A DNA stretch of 64,000 nucleotides from Amycolatopsis sp. NBC_01480 (GTDB lineage Bacteria > Actinomycetota > Actinomycetes > Mycobacteriales > Pseudonocardiaceae). A program made the translations under genes and the position numbers. The first letter of the stretch is position 1. Every line of letters begins with the position of its first letter. Shown here one piece after another: positions 56,179 to 64,000 of this stretch. Location of the stretch: assembly GCF_036227205.1 (NCBI RefSeq), contig NZ_CP109442.1, positions 3,286,001-3,350,000 of the forward strand, written 5' to 3'. The notes beneath the pieces were generated by a model. It was not told where the DNA came from. It saw nothing but the letters and a program-made list of their open reading frames with translations, and did no database searches.

Positions 56179-57480
56179 TCAGCGGCCTAGCACCCGGTCC
56201 AGGTAGGTGTTGGTGAACGTCCCGGTCGGGTCGTTTTCCTTGCGCACAGCCAAGAAGTCGTCAAAACGCGGGTAACGCGTGCGCAGCGTCGCGGCGTCCA
56301 GGTCGTGCATCTTGCCCCAATGCGGGCGTCCGCCGACCTCGGCGACGATCGCCGCGAAGCCGTCGAAGTACTCGCGATACGGCATGCCGACGAACTGGTG
56401 GATGGCGATGTAGGCGGAGTCGCGGCCGTGCGCGGTCGAGAGCCAGATGTCGTCGGCGGCGGCGACCCGCACCTCCACCGGGAACATCACCGGGTTCTCC
56501 AGCCGCGGCACCAGCGCGCGCAACTCGGCGAGCACGTCGTGCAGTGACTCGCGGGGGATCGCGTACTCGGACTCCACGAACCGCACGCCGCGGTGCGTCA
56601 CGAAAACACGGTGCGAGAGGTCGGCGTACTCGCGCGCCGAAAGCACCTGCGCCGCGAACCCGCCGAGCGGCTGCACGAGCTTGGGCACGGCGCGGCCCAG
56701 CCGGCAGATGCCGCCGAACGCGATGTTCTCCGTCAGCTCGTAGTCCACGAACTGCTTGAGCCTCGACAACGGCTTGCGCTCGGCGTCCAGCGGCAGCCGG
56801 TTGTTGCGCTTGACCAGCGCGTTTTTGCCGTACGGGAACCAATAGAACTCGAAGTGGTCGTTCGCCGCCGCGAACTCGTCGAAGCCCTCGAGCACCTGCT
56901 CCAGCGGCTCCGGCCGCTCCTGCGCGGACAACACGAACGAGGGTTCACACTGCAGGGTGACGCTGGTGATCACGCCGAGGGCGCCGAGGCCGACGCGGGC
57001 GGCGTTGAACAGGTCCGGCCGCTCGTCCGCGGAGCAGGTGGCCACGGTGCCGTCGGCGAGCACCAGCTGGAGCGCGGTGATCTGCGTGGAGATGCCGCCG
57101 AAGCGCGCGCCGGTGCCGTGGGTGCCGGTCGAGATCGCGCCGGCCACGGTCTGCGCGTCGATGTCGCCGAGGTTCGTCATGGCCAGGCCGAGCGCGTCGA
57201 GTTCGGCGTTGACCTGCTTGAGTGTCGTGCCGGCGCGGACCGTGACCTGGTGCGTGGTCAGGTCGGCCTGCTCGATGCCGGTCAGGTTCCGGAGGTCGAG
57301 CGCGTCGGATTCGGCGACGGCGATCGCGGTGAAGGAGTGGCCGCTGCCGCGGGGGCGGACGCGGCGGCCCGCCTCGGTGACGCCGCGAACGACGTCGGCG
57401 ACCTCGGCTGTGCTGCGGGGCTGGTGCACCCGCAGCGGAGTCGCCTTCGCCGTGCCGGCCCAGTTGCTCCACGGAGTCAT
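56179..57480 (-). CDS. D-arabinono-1,4-lactone oxidase-type FAD oxidoreductase
   Basis: 433 residues. N-terminal FAD domain with VRPRGSGHSFTAIA and MTNLGDIDAQTVAGAISTGTHGTG; C-terminal ALO domain with the HWxK motif (PHWGKMHDL). It oxidises an aldonolactone or alditol, using oxygen or another acceptor. ATG 57480. Divergent from the alanine-racemase-fold gene. Confidence 0.92.
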   Translation of the reverse strand: MTPWSNWAGTAKATPLRVHQPRSTAEVADVVRGVTEAGRRVRPRGSGHSFTAIAVAESDALDLRNLTGIEQADLTTHQVTVRAGTTLKQVNAELDALGLAMTNLGDIDAQTVAGAISTGTHGTGARFGGISTQITALQLVLADGTVATCSADERPDLFNAARVGLGALGVITSVTLQCEPSFVLSAQERPEPLEQVLEGFDEFAAANDHFEFYWFPYGKNALVKRNNRLPLDAERKPLSRLKQFVDYELTENIAFGGICRLGRAVPKLVQPLGGFAAQVLSAREYADLSHRVFVTHRGVRFVESEYAIPRESLHDVLAELRALVPRLENPVMFPVEVRVAAADDIWLSTAHGRDSAYIAIHQFVGMPYREYFDGFAAIVAEVGGRPHWGKMHDLDAATLRTRYPRFDDFLAVRKENDPTGTFTNTYLDRVLGR

Positions 57481-57584
57481 GCGCGCACCTGTTCGTCCTT
57501 CAGGAGTGTGCCCCTACGGTAGTTGCCGAAACAGTAAGTGAATAGGATTCGCGTTTCAAGCGTCATTGTCGTACCGTAAGCCTG

Positions 57585-58772
57585 GTGACCACCTCTCCGA
57601 ACGGGTACGACCTCGCGACGAAGGACCTCGATCCGCCGTTCGCCATCGTCGACCTGGACGCGTTCGACGCGAACGCCGACGACCTGCTGCGCCGTGCGGC
57701 GGGCAAGCCGATCCGGGTGGTCAGCAAGTCGGTGCGCTGCCGGGCCCTGCTCGACCGGGTACTCGCGCGCGACGGCTTCGAGGGCCTGATGTGCTACTCG
57801 CTCGCCGAAGCGGTCTGGCACGTGGAGCAGGGCACGACGGACGACATCGTCGTCGCGTACCCGACGGCGGACCACGGTGCGCTGCGCCGCCTCGCCGAGA
57901 ACGACGCGGCCCGCGCGGCGATCACGATCATGGTCGACTCGGCCGCGCACCTGGACCTGGTCGACGCGGCGCTCGGCCACGGGCACCCGGACATCCGCGT
58001 CTGCCTGGAGCTGGACGCGTCGTGGCGGCCCCTGCCCGGCGTGCACGTCGGCACCCGGCGCTCGCCGTTGTTCACCGTGAAACAAGCGGTCGCGTTCGCG
58101 CGTGAAGTGGTGAAGCGGCCGGGTTTTGTCCTCGCGGGCCTGATGGCGTACGAGGGTCAGATCGCCGGCCTCGGCGACAACGCGGGCAACAGCTTGAACA
58201 ACGCGGTGATCGCGTGGATGCACCGTCGCTCGGCGGCCGAGCTGGCGCGTCGCCGGGGCGCGGTGGTGCGCGCCGTGCGTGAGGTCGCGGACCTCGAATT
58301 CGTCAACGGCGGCGGCACGGGCAGCATCGAGACGACGGGCGCGGAGGACGTCGTCACGGAGATCGCCGCGGGCTCGGGCCTGGTGGCCCCCACGCTGTTC
58401 GACGGGTACTCCCGCTTCCACCCGCGTCCCGCGGCGCTGTTCGCGCTGCCGGTGGTCCGCCGCCCCGCTCGTGACGTCGCGACGCTGTTTTCGGGCGGCT
58501 ACATAGCTTCCGGCCCGACCGGCCCTTCGCGTGTGCCTTCGCCGTACCTGCCGGCCGGGTTGAAGCTGCTGGGCTTCGAAGGCGCCGGCGAGGTCCAGAC
58601 GCCGGTCTCGGGGGCGGCCGCGCGCACGCTGCGGCTGGGCGACCGGGTGTGGCTCCGCCACGCCAAGGCAGGCGAGCTGGCCGAGCGCTTCACCGACTAC
58701 CACCTGGTGCGGGGCAACGAGGTCGACCAGACTGTGCCGACCTACCGGGGCGAGCGGCAGAACTTCGGCTGA
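57585..58772 (+). CDS. Alanine racemase-fold PLP enzyme (amino acid deaminase/aldolase type)
   Basis: 395 residues. PFAIVDLDAFDANADDLLRRA and PIRVVSKSVR (PLP lysine) mark an alanine-racemase N-terminal barrel; GLMAYEGQIAG and VNGGGTGSIE are further barrel strands; the C-terminus has LRHAKAGELAERFTDYHLV. Relatives include D-threonine aldolases and D-serine dehydratases. GTG start 57585, TACCGT 8 bases upstream. Confidence 0.88.
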   Translation: MTTSPNGYDLATKDLDPPFAIVDLDAFDANADDLLRRAAGKPIRVVSKSVRCRALLDRVLARDGFEGLMCYSLAEAVWHVEQGTTDDIVVAYPTADHGALRRLAENDAARAAITIMVDSAAHLDLVDAALGHGHPDIRVCLELDASWRPLPGVHVGTRRSPLFTVKQAVAFAREVVKRPGFVLAGLMAYEGQIAGLGDNAGNSLNNAVIAWMHRRSAAELARRRGAVVRAVREVADLEFVNGGGTGSIETTGAEDVVTEIAAGSGLVAPTLFDGYSRFHPRPAALFALPVVRRPARDVATLFSGGYIASGPTGPSRVPSPYLPAGLKLLGFEGAGEVQTPVSGAAARTLRLGDRVWLRHAKAGELAERFTDYHLVRGNEVDQTVPTYRGERQNFG

Positions 58773-58778
58773 ACATAT

Positions 58779-58810
58779 CGTCTGGATAAGGAGATCTGTT
58801 TATCCAGACG
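58779..58810. terminator. Hairpin downstream of the alanine racemase-fold gene
   Basis: CGTCTGGATAA and TTATCCAGACG form an 11-bp stem with a 10-base loop. It is low in GC for this genome, so an operator for the downstream secreted-protein gene is an alternative. CAGACGGAAAG just after the stem recurs at 58867-58877. Confidence 0.5.
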
Positions 58811-58886
58811 GAAAGACCGATCCGGCTTACTGATCATGACCGCGGACAGCGGTTGGCGAACTCAGTCAGACGGAAAGGAATTTCTC

Positions 58887-59228
58887 ATGTCTTCGGTTCT
58901 TCGCAGGATGGCCCTCGTCGTCGCCGGCACGGCCGTGATGGTCGGCATCGGCAGCTCCGCGGCCTTCGCCGCCACCGGTGGCCAGCCCGTCGGCGGTCCC
59001 GCCGGCAGCCACCCCACCGCCGGGCATCCGCCGGTGGCCTGCTCGATCACCCTGCCGGTCCTGCCGGGCACCCCGAGCGTGCCGGCCCAGCCGGTCCACA
59101 CCGGGCCGGCCAAGCCGGTTCCCCCGGGCACGCCGGGCGTCCCGGCCCAGCCGGTCGGCTGCTGGATCCTCCCGTCGGTGCCCGGCGCCCCGGGCGCGCC
59201 GGCCACGCCGATCGGTCAGCAGAAGTAG
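58887..59228 (+). CDS. Small secreted Pro/Gly-rich protein
   Basis: 113 residues. Signal peptide ends near AFA-ATGG. The mature part has repeated PGTPxVPAQPV units (PGTPSVPAQPV, PGTPGVPAQPV, PGAPGAPATPI) and two cysteines. No known family. AAAGGAA precedes the ATG. Possibly a surface or matrix protein. Confidence 0.72.
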   Translation: MSSVLRRMALVVAGTAVMVGIGSSAAFAATGGQPVGGPAGSHPTAGHPPVACSITLPVLPGTPSVPAQPVHTGPAKPVPPGTPGVPAQPVGCWILPSVPGAPGAPATPIGQQK

Positions 59229-59247
59229 CCGAACGCGGACGGCTCAA

Positions 59248-59274
59248 GGGGTACCGGAATCCTTCCGGTGCCCC
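59248..59274. terminator. Bidirectional terminator between the secreted protein and TetR genes
   Basis: GGGGTACCGGAA pairs with TTCCGGTGCCCC (one T-G wobble) across a 3-base loop, between convergent stops at 59228 and 59282. Confidence 0.75.
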
Positions 59275-59281
59275 TCGCGCC

Positions 59282-59908
59282 TCATTCCCCGAACTTGCTC
59301 GCCAGGTAGCCCTTCACCACGTCTTTCGCCTCCGCCACGATCCGCTCGTCGCCCTGCGGGTCCCGGCGGAAGGCCAGTTTCAGCAGCGCGTCCGCGGTCT
59401 CGTTGGCGATCGCGATGGCGAACCGCAGCTCCTCGGCCGGGCGGTCGACCTGCGCGCTCAGGATCTCCACCAGCGAGTCGACGATCACGGAGTTGTTGTC
59501 CCGCTCCTCGTCCAGCAGCTGCAGGTCGATCACGTCACCGAAGTGGACCTTCGAGAAACCCGGGATCTCCCGGTGCATCCGCAGGTAGATGTCCAGCACG
59601 GAGTCGACGATGTTCCACCAGTGCTCCGGGCTCAGCTCCTGCAGCCGCTCGTTCACCGCGGCCACGAAACGCTCCAGGTTCCGCTGGGTCAGCGCCTGGA
59701 CGACGGCCCGTTTGTCCGGGAAGAACTGGTACAGCGAGCCGACCGCGACGCTGGCCCGCTTCGCGATGAGGGTGGTCGTGAGCGCGTCGTAGCCGAGCTC
59801 GTCGATCAGCTCGGCGCTGGCGTCCAGCATCTGCTCCACCCGCTTGGCGCTGCGCTGCTGCACGGGCTTGCGCCGGAGGGGAGTGGGCTCCGCCTGGGTC
59901 TCGGACAC
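59282..59908 (-). CDS. TetR-family transcriptional regulator
   Basis: 208 residues. N-terminal HTH with QRSAKRVEQMLDASAELIDELGYDALTTTLIAKRASVAVGSLYQFFPDKRAVV; a helical ligand domain follows. Divergent from the GH1-MFS operon with a palindrome between them, so it probably represses that operon in response to a sugar or glycoside. Confidence 0.93.
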   Translation of the reverse strand: MSETQAEPTPLRRKPVQQRSAKRVEQMLDASAELIDELGYDALTTTLIAKRASVAVGSLYQFFPDKRAVVQALTQRNLERFVAAVNERLQELSPEHWWNIVDSVLDIYLRMHREIPGFSKVHFGDVIDLQLLDEERDNNSVIVDSLVEILSAQVDRPAEELRFAIAIANETADALLKLAFRRDPQGDERIVAEAKDVVKGYLASKFGE

Positions 59909-60032
59909 TTTCGTTCCTCGGTCTTTCTCGCTCTGCTGACGCTCCCCGTCCCGCCTGCCGCGGCGGAACTCGTCTGATCTGGGACTTTAGCGCCCCTGTG
60001 GGCTTCCCTCCGGACGAGTGACGACCTAACAT

Positions 60033-60047
60033 ATGAGAACTTTTCAT
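60033..60047. promoter_or_regulatory. Operator candidate between the TetR and GH1 genes
   Basis: ATGAGAA-C-TTTTCAT is a near-perfect palindrome (one G-T mismatch) in the only AT-rich part of the divergent spacer, 38 bp upstream of the GH1 start. It suits a TetR dimer. Confidence 0.5.
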
Positions 60048-60084
60048 GTTCACCCGGCCAGGTGGCCGGACGAGAAAGGTGCGT

Positions 60085-61422
60085 GTGCCGGTGGACTACC
60101 CGACCTTCCCGCCCGACTTCCTCTGGGGTGTCTCGACCTCGGCGTTCCAGATCGAGGGGGCCACGGCCGAAGGCGGCCGCGGACCGTCCATCTGGGACAC
60201 CTTCACCGCGACCGACGGCAAGATCGCGCGCGGTGAGGACGCCAAGGTAGCGGCGGACCACTATCACCGCTACTCCGAGGACATCGCGCTGATGGGCGAA
60301 CTCGGCGTCGGCGCGTACCGGATGTCCATCGCGTGGCCCCGGATCCAGCCCACCGGCACCGGAAAGCCGAACGCGGAAGGCCTCGCGTTCTACGACAAGC
60401 TCCTCGACGAGATCTGCGCGGCCGGCGTCGCCCCCGTCGTCACGCTGTACCACTGGGACACCCCGCAGCCGATCGAGGACGCCGGCGGCTGGCTCGCGCG
60501 CGACACGGCCGAGCGCTTCGGCGAGTACGCCGCCATCGTGGGCGAGCGCTTCGCCGACCGCGTGAAGCTGTGGATCCCGCTCAACGAGCCGATGGTCATG
60601 TCGATCTACGGCTACGGCATCGGCGAGTACGCGCCCGGCCAGTTTCTGCTGCTCGACGCGCTGCCCACCGCGCACCACCAGAACCTCGCCCACGGCCGTG
60701 CCGTGCAGGCGCTCCGGGCCGCCGGCGCCACGGGCATCGGCACGGCCAACAACCACTCGCCCATCTGGACCGTCACCGAAACCGCCGAGACCGAGGCCGA
60801 CCGCGAAGCCGCCGTCTGGCTCGACGCGCTGCTGAACCGCACGTACGCCGACCCCGTGCTGCTCGGCAGCTACCCCGGGCAGGTCCACCCGCACCTGCCC
60901 GCGAACTTCGCCGACGACCTGGCCGACATCGCCCAGCCGCTCGACTTCTACGGCGTCAACTACTACGAGCCCCAGGGCGTCGCGGCACCCGGCGAGGGGA
61001 ATCCCCTTCCCTTCGAACTCCGCGCGGTCGAGGGTTACCCGATGACCACCAACGACTCGCCGATCGTCCCGCAGGGGCTGCGCGAGCTGCTGGTGTCCTT
61101 CCAGGACCGGTACTCCGAGCGGCTCCCGCCGATCCACATCACGGAGAACGGCTGCAGCTTCGCCGACGAGCCCGGCGCGGACGGCGCCGTCCACGACCCC
61201 GAGCGGATCGACTTCCTGGACGGCCACCTGCGCGCGGTCCGCGAGGCGATGGACGCCGGCGTCGACGTCCGCGGCTACTTCGTCTGGTCCCTGCTCGACA
61301 ACTTCGAGTGGTCCAAGGGTTACGCGCCCCGCTTCGGCCTGGTGCACGTGGACTACGAGACTCAGCGCCGCACCCCGAAGGACTCCTTCACCTGGTACCG
61401 AAAGCTGGTCCGACATGAGTGA
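60085..61422 (+). CDS. Glycoside hydrolase family 1 beta-glucosidase
   Basis: 445 residues. FLWGVSTSAFQIEGA, acid/base Glu168 in PLNEPM and nucleophile Glu354 in ITENGC; YFVWSLLDNFEWSKGYAPRFGL is the GH1 C-terminal signature. No signal peptide, so it cleaves imported beta-glucosides in the cytoplasm. GTG 60085 follows AAAGG. Overlaps the MFS gene by 8 bp. Confidence 0.95.
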   Translation: MPVDYPTFPPDFLWGVSTSAFQIEGATAEGGRGPSIWDTFTATDGKIARGEDAKVAADHYHRYSEDIALMGELGVGAYRMSIAWPRIQPTGTGKPNAEGLAFYDKLLDEICAAGVAPVVTLYHWDTPQPIEDAGGWLARDTAERFGEYAAIVGERFADRVKLWIPLNEPMVMSIYGYGIGEYAPGQFLLLDALPTAHHQNLAHGRAVQALRAAGATGIGTANNHSPIWTVTETAETEADREAAVWLDALLNRTYADPVLLGSYPGQVHPHLPANFADDLADIAQPLDFYGVNYYEPQGVAAPGEGNPLPFELRAVEGYPMTTNDSPIVPQGLRELLVSFQDRYSERLPPIHITENGCSFADEPGADGAVHDPERIDFLDGHLRAVREAMDAGVDVRGYFVWSLLDNFEWSKGYAPRFGLVHVDYETQRRTPKDSFTWYRKLVRHE

Positions 61423-62680
61423 CACGACTGCCGCCACCGGGGTCCCCGAAGCGCTGGCCGAACCGGTCACGCGCGTCCGGCCCGGGTGGATGAGCCTGCT
61501 GTTCTTCGCGAACATCGCGCTGTGGCTCGGGATCTACGCGCCGATCCAGGTCTTGCTGCCGCAGCAGGCGGAAATGCTCGACGCGGCGAACAAGGAGACC
61601 GTGTTCGGCATCGTCACCGGCATCGGCGCGCTGATGGCGCTGATCGCGAACCCGGCCATCGGGCTGCTGTCCGACCGGACCTGCTCGCGTTTCGGCCGCC
61701 GTCACCCGTGGACCGTGGCCGGCGCCGTGATCGGCGCGGCCGGGCTGCTCGTGCTCGCGGTGGCGCCGAACATCGTGCTGATGACCGTCGGCTGGTGCCT
61801 GGTGCAGGCGGGGCTCAACGGCATGCTCGCGACGCTCATGTCCGGCATCGCCGACCGCGTGCCGGTGAGCCAGCGCGCGCAGGTGGGCGGGCTGGTCGGC
61901 ATCGCGCAGATGCTCGGCACGGTGCTGGGCGCCGTGGTCGTCGTCGTGATGCTGGGCCTCGCCGGGCTGCCGCTCGGGTACTCGGCCTGCGCCGTGATCG
62001 TGCTCGGCGGCGCCGCGGCCTTCGTGCTCCGGACGCCGGACGCGCGGCTGCCCGTCGCGTACCGGCCCAGCGGCAACGTCAAGGAGATCCTGGCGAACCT
62101 CTGGGTCTCGCCGCGCCGGCACCCGGACTTCGCCTGGGCGTGGGCCTGCCACTTCATGATCAACCTCGGCAACGCGTTCGGGACGCTGTACCTGCTGTTC
62201 TTCCTGAAGGACGCGGTGCACTACCCGAACCCGGACAGCGGGCTGCTGATCATGATGGGCCTCTACGGCGCCGCGCTCGTGGTCGGCGCGGTGCTGGCCG
62301 GGCACTTCTCCGACAAGTCCGGGCGCCGCAAGCCGTACGTGCTGGTGTCGTCCGGCGTGATGGCGCTCGCCGCGCTGCTGCTGGTGGTGTGGCAGACCTG
62401 GCCGGTGGCGCTCATCGCGTCGCCGCTGCTCGGCGTCGGGTTCGGCATCTACATGGCCGTGGCGCTGGCGATGCTGACGCAGGTGCTGCCGACCGCGCAG
62501 GACCGCGCGAAGGACCTCGGCGTGGTGAACATCGCGAACGCGCTGCCGCAGGTGGTGGCCCCGCTGCTGACCACGCTGATCCTGGAGTGGCTCGGCGGGT
62601 ATCCGGCGCTGTTCGCGGCCGCGGCGATCGCGACCCTGCTGGCGGGAGCGCTCGTTACCCGGGTCCGCGCGGTTCAGTAA
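61415..62680 (+). CDS. MFS transporter, probable sugar/glycoside permease
   Basis: 421 residues, twelve membrane helices. The A-motif appears as GLLSDRTCSRFGRRHPW and again as GHFSDKSGRRKP in the second half. Similar to glycoside-pentoside-type or putative sugar MFS permeases that accompany beta-glucosidases. Likely imports the substrate of the overlapping GH1 enzyme. Confidence 0.92.
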   Translation: MSDTTAATGVPEALAEPVTRVRPGWMSLLFFANIALWLGIYAPIQVLLPQQAEMLDAANKETVFGIVTGIGALMALIANPAIGLLSDRTCSRFGRRHPWTVAGAVIGAAGLLVLAVAPNIVLMTVGWCLVQAGLNGMLATLMSGIADRVPVSQRAQVGGLVGIAQMLGTVLGAVVVVVMLGLAGLPLGYSACAVIVLGGAAAFVLRTPDARLPVAYRPSGNVKEILANLWVSPRRHPDFAWAWACHFMINLGNAFGTLYLLFFLKDAVHYPNPDSGLLIMMGLYGAALVVGAVLAGHFSDKSGRRKPYVLVSSGVMALAALLLVVWQTWPVALIASPLLGVGFGIYMAVALAMLTQVLPTAQDRAKDLGVVNIANALPQVVAPLLTTLILEWLGGYPALFAAAAIATLLAGALVTRVRAVQ

Positions 62681-62710
62681 TCACCGACCGGGGAAATGAC
62701 GGAAGTGGAA

Positions 62711-62762
62711 CCGCGGACCGGTGCCGGTCGGGGGAGGGGAGTGCAACGGCACCGGTCCGCGG
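62711..62762 (+). terminator. Terminator after the MFS gene
   Basis: Perfect 16-bp stem CCGCGGACCGGTGCCG with its complement at 62747-62762, around a 20-base purine-rich loop. Confidence 0.75.
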
Positions 62763-62883
62763 AGTCATGGGTCGCAGCCAGCAACTTCGCCAGGCCTCGA
62801 TGATCTTCAACCTAGCGGCGGATTTCGTGGTTCGCTAGGCCTTCCGATGATAATTTTCGATTAATCGCGCAGAGATTTGGGTA

Positions 62884-62932
62884 CCGCGGGCTGGTTCGTC
62901 GCGCTCGGGGGGACGGACGAACCAGCCCGCGG
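62884..62932 (-). terminator. Terminator facing the 63006 gene
   Basis: Perfect 17-bp stem: CCGCGGGCTGGTTCGTC (62884-62900) and its complement (62916-62932), loop 15 bases. On the minus strand the sequence after it is T-rich. Confidence 0.75.
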
Positions 62933-63005
62933 CTCAGGCGAGGGTGCCGCGGCGGCCGGCCCGAAGGGGCAATCGGCCCGGGCCGCGCGCTCGCCGGTCT
63001 GCGGG

Positions 63006-63431
63006 TCAGGCCGTGACGGCCCGGGGGGTGACCAGCGCGTGCCGGCCGGTGGTCTCGGCGGGGCTCGGCGGCCCGGCCCGGCGGGTCTGGCCGGGCACCG
63101 GGCTCGTGCGCCGGGCGGCGCGCCGGTCCTCCGCCGACATCGGGGCCTGCTGCGGGGCGAGCCCGCCGGCCACCAGGTGCTCGTGCGCGACCTGCCAGAC
63201 CGAGCACGGCGCCTTGCAGCGGTGCCAGCGGGTGGAGCAGGTCGGGCAGTCGCCGCGCTCGTCCGGGTCGTGCGCCTGCAGCATCGAGCGCCAGGCCTCG
63301 GTCAGGCGGGGGAGTTCGGAGCGGGCCACCGAGACGAGCGACTGGGCGTCGGCGCGGGTGGCCAGGTCGGACAGCATGTCGAGGCGTTCCCAGACCGCAT
63401 TGCGGAGGACCTGCCCGAGTACCTGATCCAT
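63006..63431 (-). CDS. Hypothetical protein with a Cys/His cluster
   Basis: 141 residues from ATG 63431 (GGTGAG upstream). Helical N-terminus (MDQVLGQVLRNAVWERLDMLSDL), then a cluster C-P-T-C...H-R-C-K-A-P-C-S that could bind zinc, and a disordered Pro/Arg-rich end. Family unknown. It follows 63445-63792 with a 13-bp gap, suggesting an operon. Confidence 0.65.
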   Translation of the reverse strand: MDQVLGQVLRNAVWERLDMLSDLATRADAQSLVSVARSELPRLTEAWRSMLQAHDPDERGDCPTCSTRWHRCKAPCSVWQVAHEHLVAGGLAPQQAPMSAEDRRAARRTSPVPGQTRRAGPPSPAETTGRHALVTPRAVTA

Positions 63432-63444
63432 GGAGAGCTCACCG

Positions 63445-63792
63445 TTACCTTTCCGCCATTTTGGCGGCTTCGTTGAGTGCGGCCCTGAGCTGGCCGAGCT
63501 GACCGGACGTGAGGCGGGCCGTCTCGCCGGGGGGCGAGACCACCACAACCTGGTTGTCCTCGACGAACACCGTCACCGCGCGCTCGCGGCTGATGAGGTC
63601 GCCGCACTGCACGCGCCACACCAGCTGGCCGCCCTCGTAGTGACGGACGCCTGCGGTGCGGGGGTCGGCCGCGGCGGACGGGGTGACCGGACGGGTCACC
63701 GTGGCGACTCCCTGGCCTCCCGCGGGGCCGGGCCGCACGGGGCGCATCGCGGTCCCGGCATGTCCTCCTGCGAGCGAGTCCACGAACTCCAC
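63445..63792 (-). CDS. Hypothetical protein
   Basis: 115 residues from GTG 63792, with GGAGGG upstream. A low-complexity N-terminus leads to a beta-rich C-terminal part (VRHYEGGQLVWRVQCGDLI, AVTVFVEDNQVVVVSPPGE) and a final helix LGQLRAALNEAAKMAE. No function assigned. Confidence 0.6.
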   Translation of the reverse strand: MEFVDSLAGGHAGTAMRPVRPGPAGGQGVATVTRPVTPSAAADPRTAGVRHYEGGQLVWRVQCGDLISRERAVTVFVEDNQVVVVSPPGETARLTSGQLGQLRAALNEAAKMAER

Positions 63793-63929
63793 TGGCCCTC
63801 CACCGCTCTCTCGTCCGCGTGCACCTTGCGGGATGCACATCCACGTCGTGCCTGTAGCTCGGTTTTCGTAGCTCTCCGTGATCGCGGCCGGTGTCCGGCC
63901 GGTGACGGAGATCTGACAACTACAGTGAG

Positions 63930-64000
63930 GTGAAAGCGAGTGCGATAGAAGGTCGAAACCGCGTCATAGCGGTGACCGGGCAGGGTTCCACGGTAAGCGG
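63930..64000 (+). CDS. Possible 5' end of a divergent gene (runs off window)
   Basis: A GTG at 63930 opens a frame reading MKASAIEGRNRVIAVTGQG that stays open to the window end. Ribosome-site evidence is weak (AGTGAG), and only 23 codons are visible. Divergent spacing from the gene starting at 63792 fits. Confidence 0.3.
   Translation, partial: MKASAIEGRNRVIAVTGQGSTVS

Larger units (their letters stand above)
62681..63005. other. Gene-free convergent spacer with two hairpins
   Basis: 325 bp between the MFS gene and the gene ending at 63006. It holds the two terminators listed separately and an AT-rich stretch (62810-62880) with no acceptable gene. Confidence 0.6.

Overview
The window is a GC-rich chromosomal segment from an actinomycete, most likely a Pseudonocardiaceae genus such as Amycolatopsis. 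Gene order supports this: an Rv0010c-like PH-domain gene and crgA, then a pabA/trpG-type gene, then pknB-pknA-pbpA-rodA-pstP-fhaB-fhaA. In mycobacteria this is the block next to the origin. GTG/TTG starts, ATGA-type gene overlaps and leaderless promoter candidates fit the same assignment. Genus placement is inferred from gene content and style only, without a database search.

Layout. 1-3.1 kb: 3' end of a rhomboid protease gene, PH-domain membrane protein, crgA, class E sortase and a small membrane protein. Two perfect DnaA boxes lie at the PH-domain gene start. 3.0-10 kb: a block of other genes (LLM flavin oxidoreductase, SCO5389-type protein, drug-type ABC exporter, NarL-type two-component system, fprA with an iron-box-like palindrome). 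10-12.8 kb: pabA/trpG, a coupled two-gene ABC transporter and an orphan EACC1-type conflict-system gene behind twin 24-bp operator-like repeats. 12.9-22.3 kb: the cell-wall and phospho-signalling operon from fhaA to pknB, all on the minus strand and mostly start-stop coupled. A tRNA-Leu(CAG) follows.

22.5-30.7 kb is the most interesting part. It holds two tail-to-tail pairs, each a STAND/NB-ARC-like TPR protein facing a GT-B-like protein with overlapping 3' ends, plus a 111-residue protein. Both STAND N-termini and the C-terminus of the small protein carry a short Gly/Val/Gln motif that resembles the amyloid signalling motifs of bacterial NLR-effector pairs. Each GT-B-like gene contains a tandem repeat inside its reading frame whose unit is not a multiple of three: 10.5 copies of an octamer, and 6.3 copies of a heptamer. 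Slippage would switch each gene on or off. I read this as a candidate phase-variable NLR/amyloid conflict system. Function is inferred, not shown.

30.7-40.4 kb: a secreted trypsin-like pair, one lacking the nucleophile serine; an FKBP isomerase; a penicillin acylase fused to an F5/8-type-C domain; an ArsR-SRPBCC-DinB-like operon divergent from a PLP enzyme gene; and a secreted substrate with a lipoprotein class F sortase. 40.4-49.6 kb: a FadR-type regulator with a clear operator, then a dipeptide-type ABC importer coupled to an aldehyde dehydrogenase, an SDR and an amidase. 49.6-53.4 kb: an OLD-like ATPase with a frameshifted DUF4276 (TOPRIM-like) partner, and two CoA-ester lyase-like genes. 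53.8-64 kb: housekeeping and metabolic genes (NAD-binding protein, PRPP synthetase homologue, aldonolactone oxidase, alanine-racemase-fold enzyme, TetR-GH1-MFS sugar cassette) and two small uncharacterised genes.

Many convergent junctions carry strong hairpins. Two of them (8.6 and 40.3 kb) are copies of the same 46-bp palindrome.
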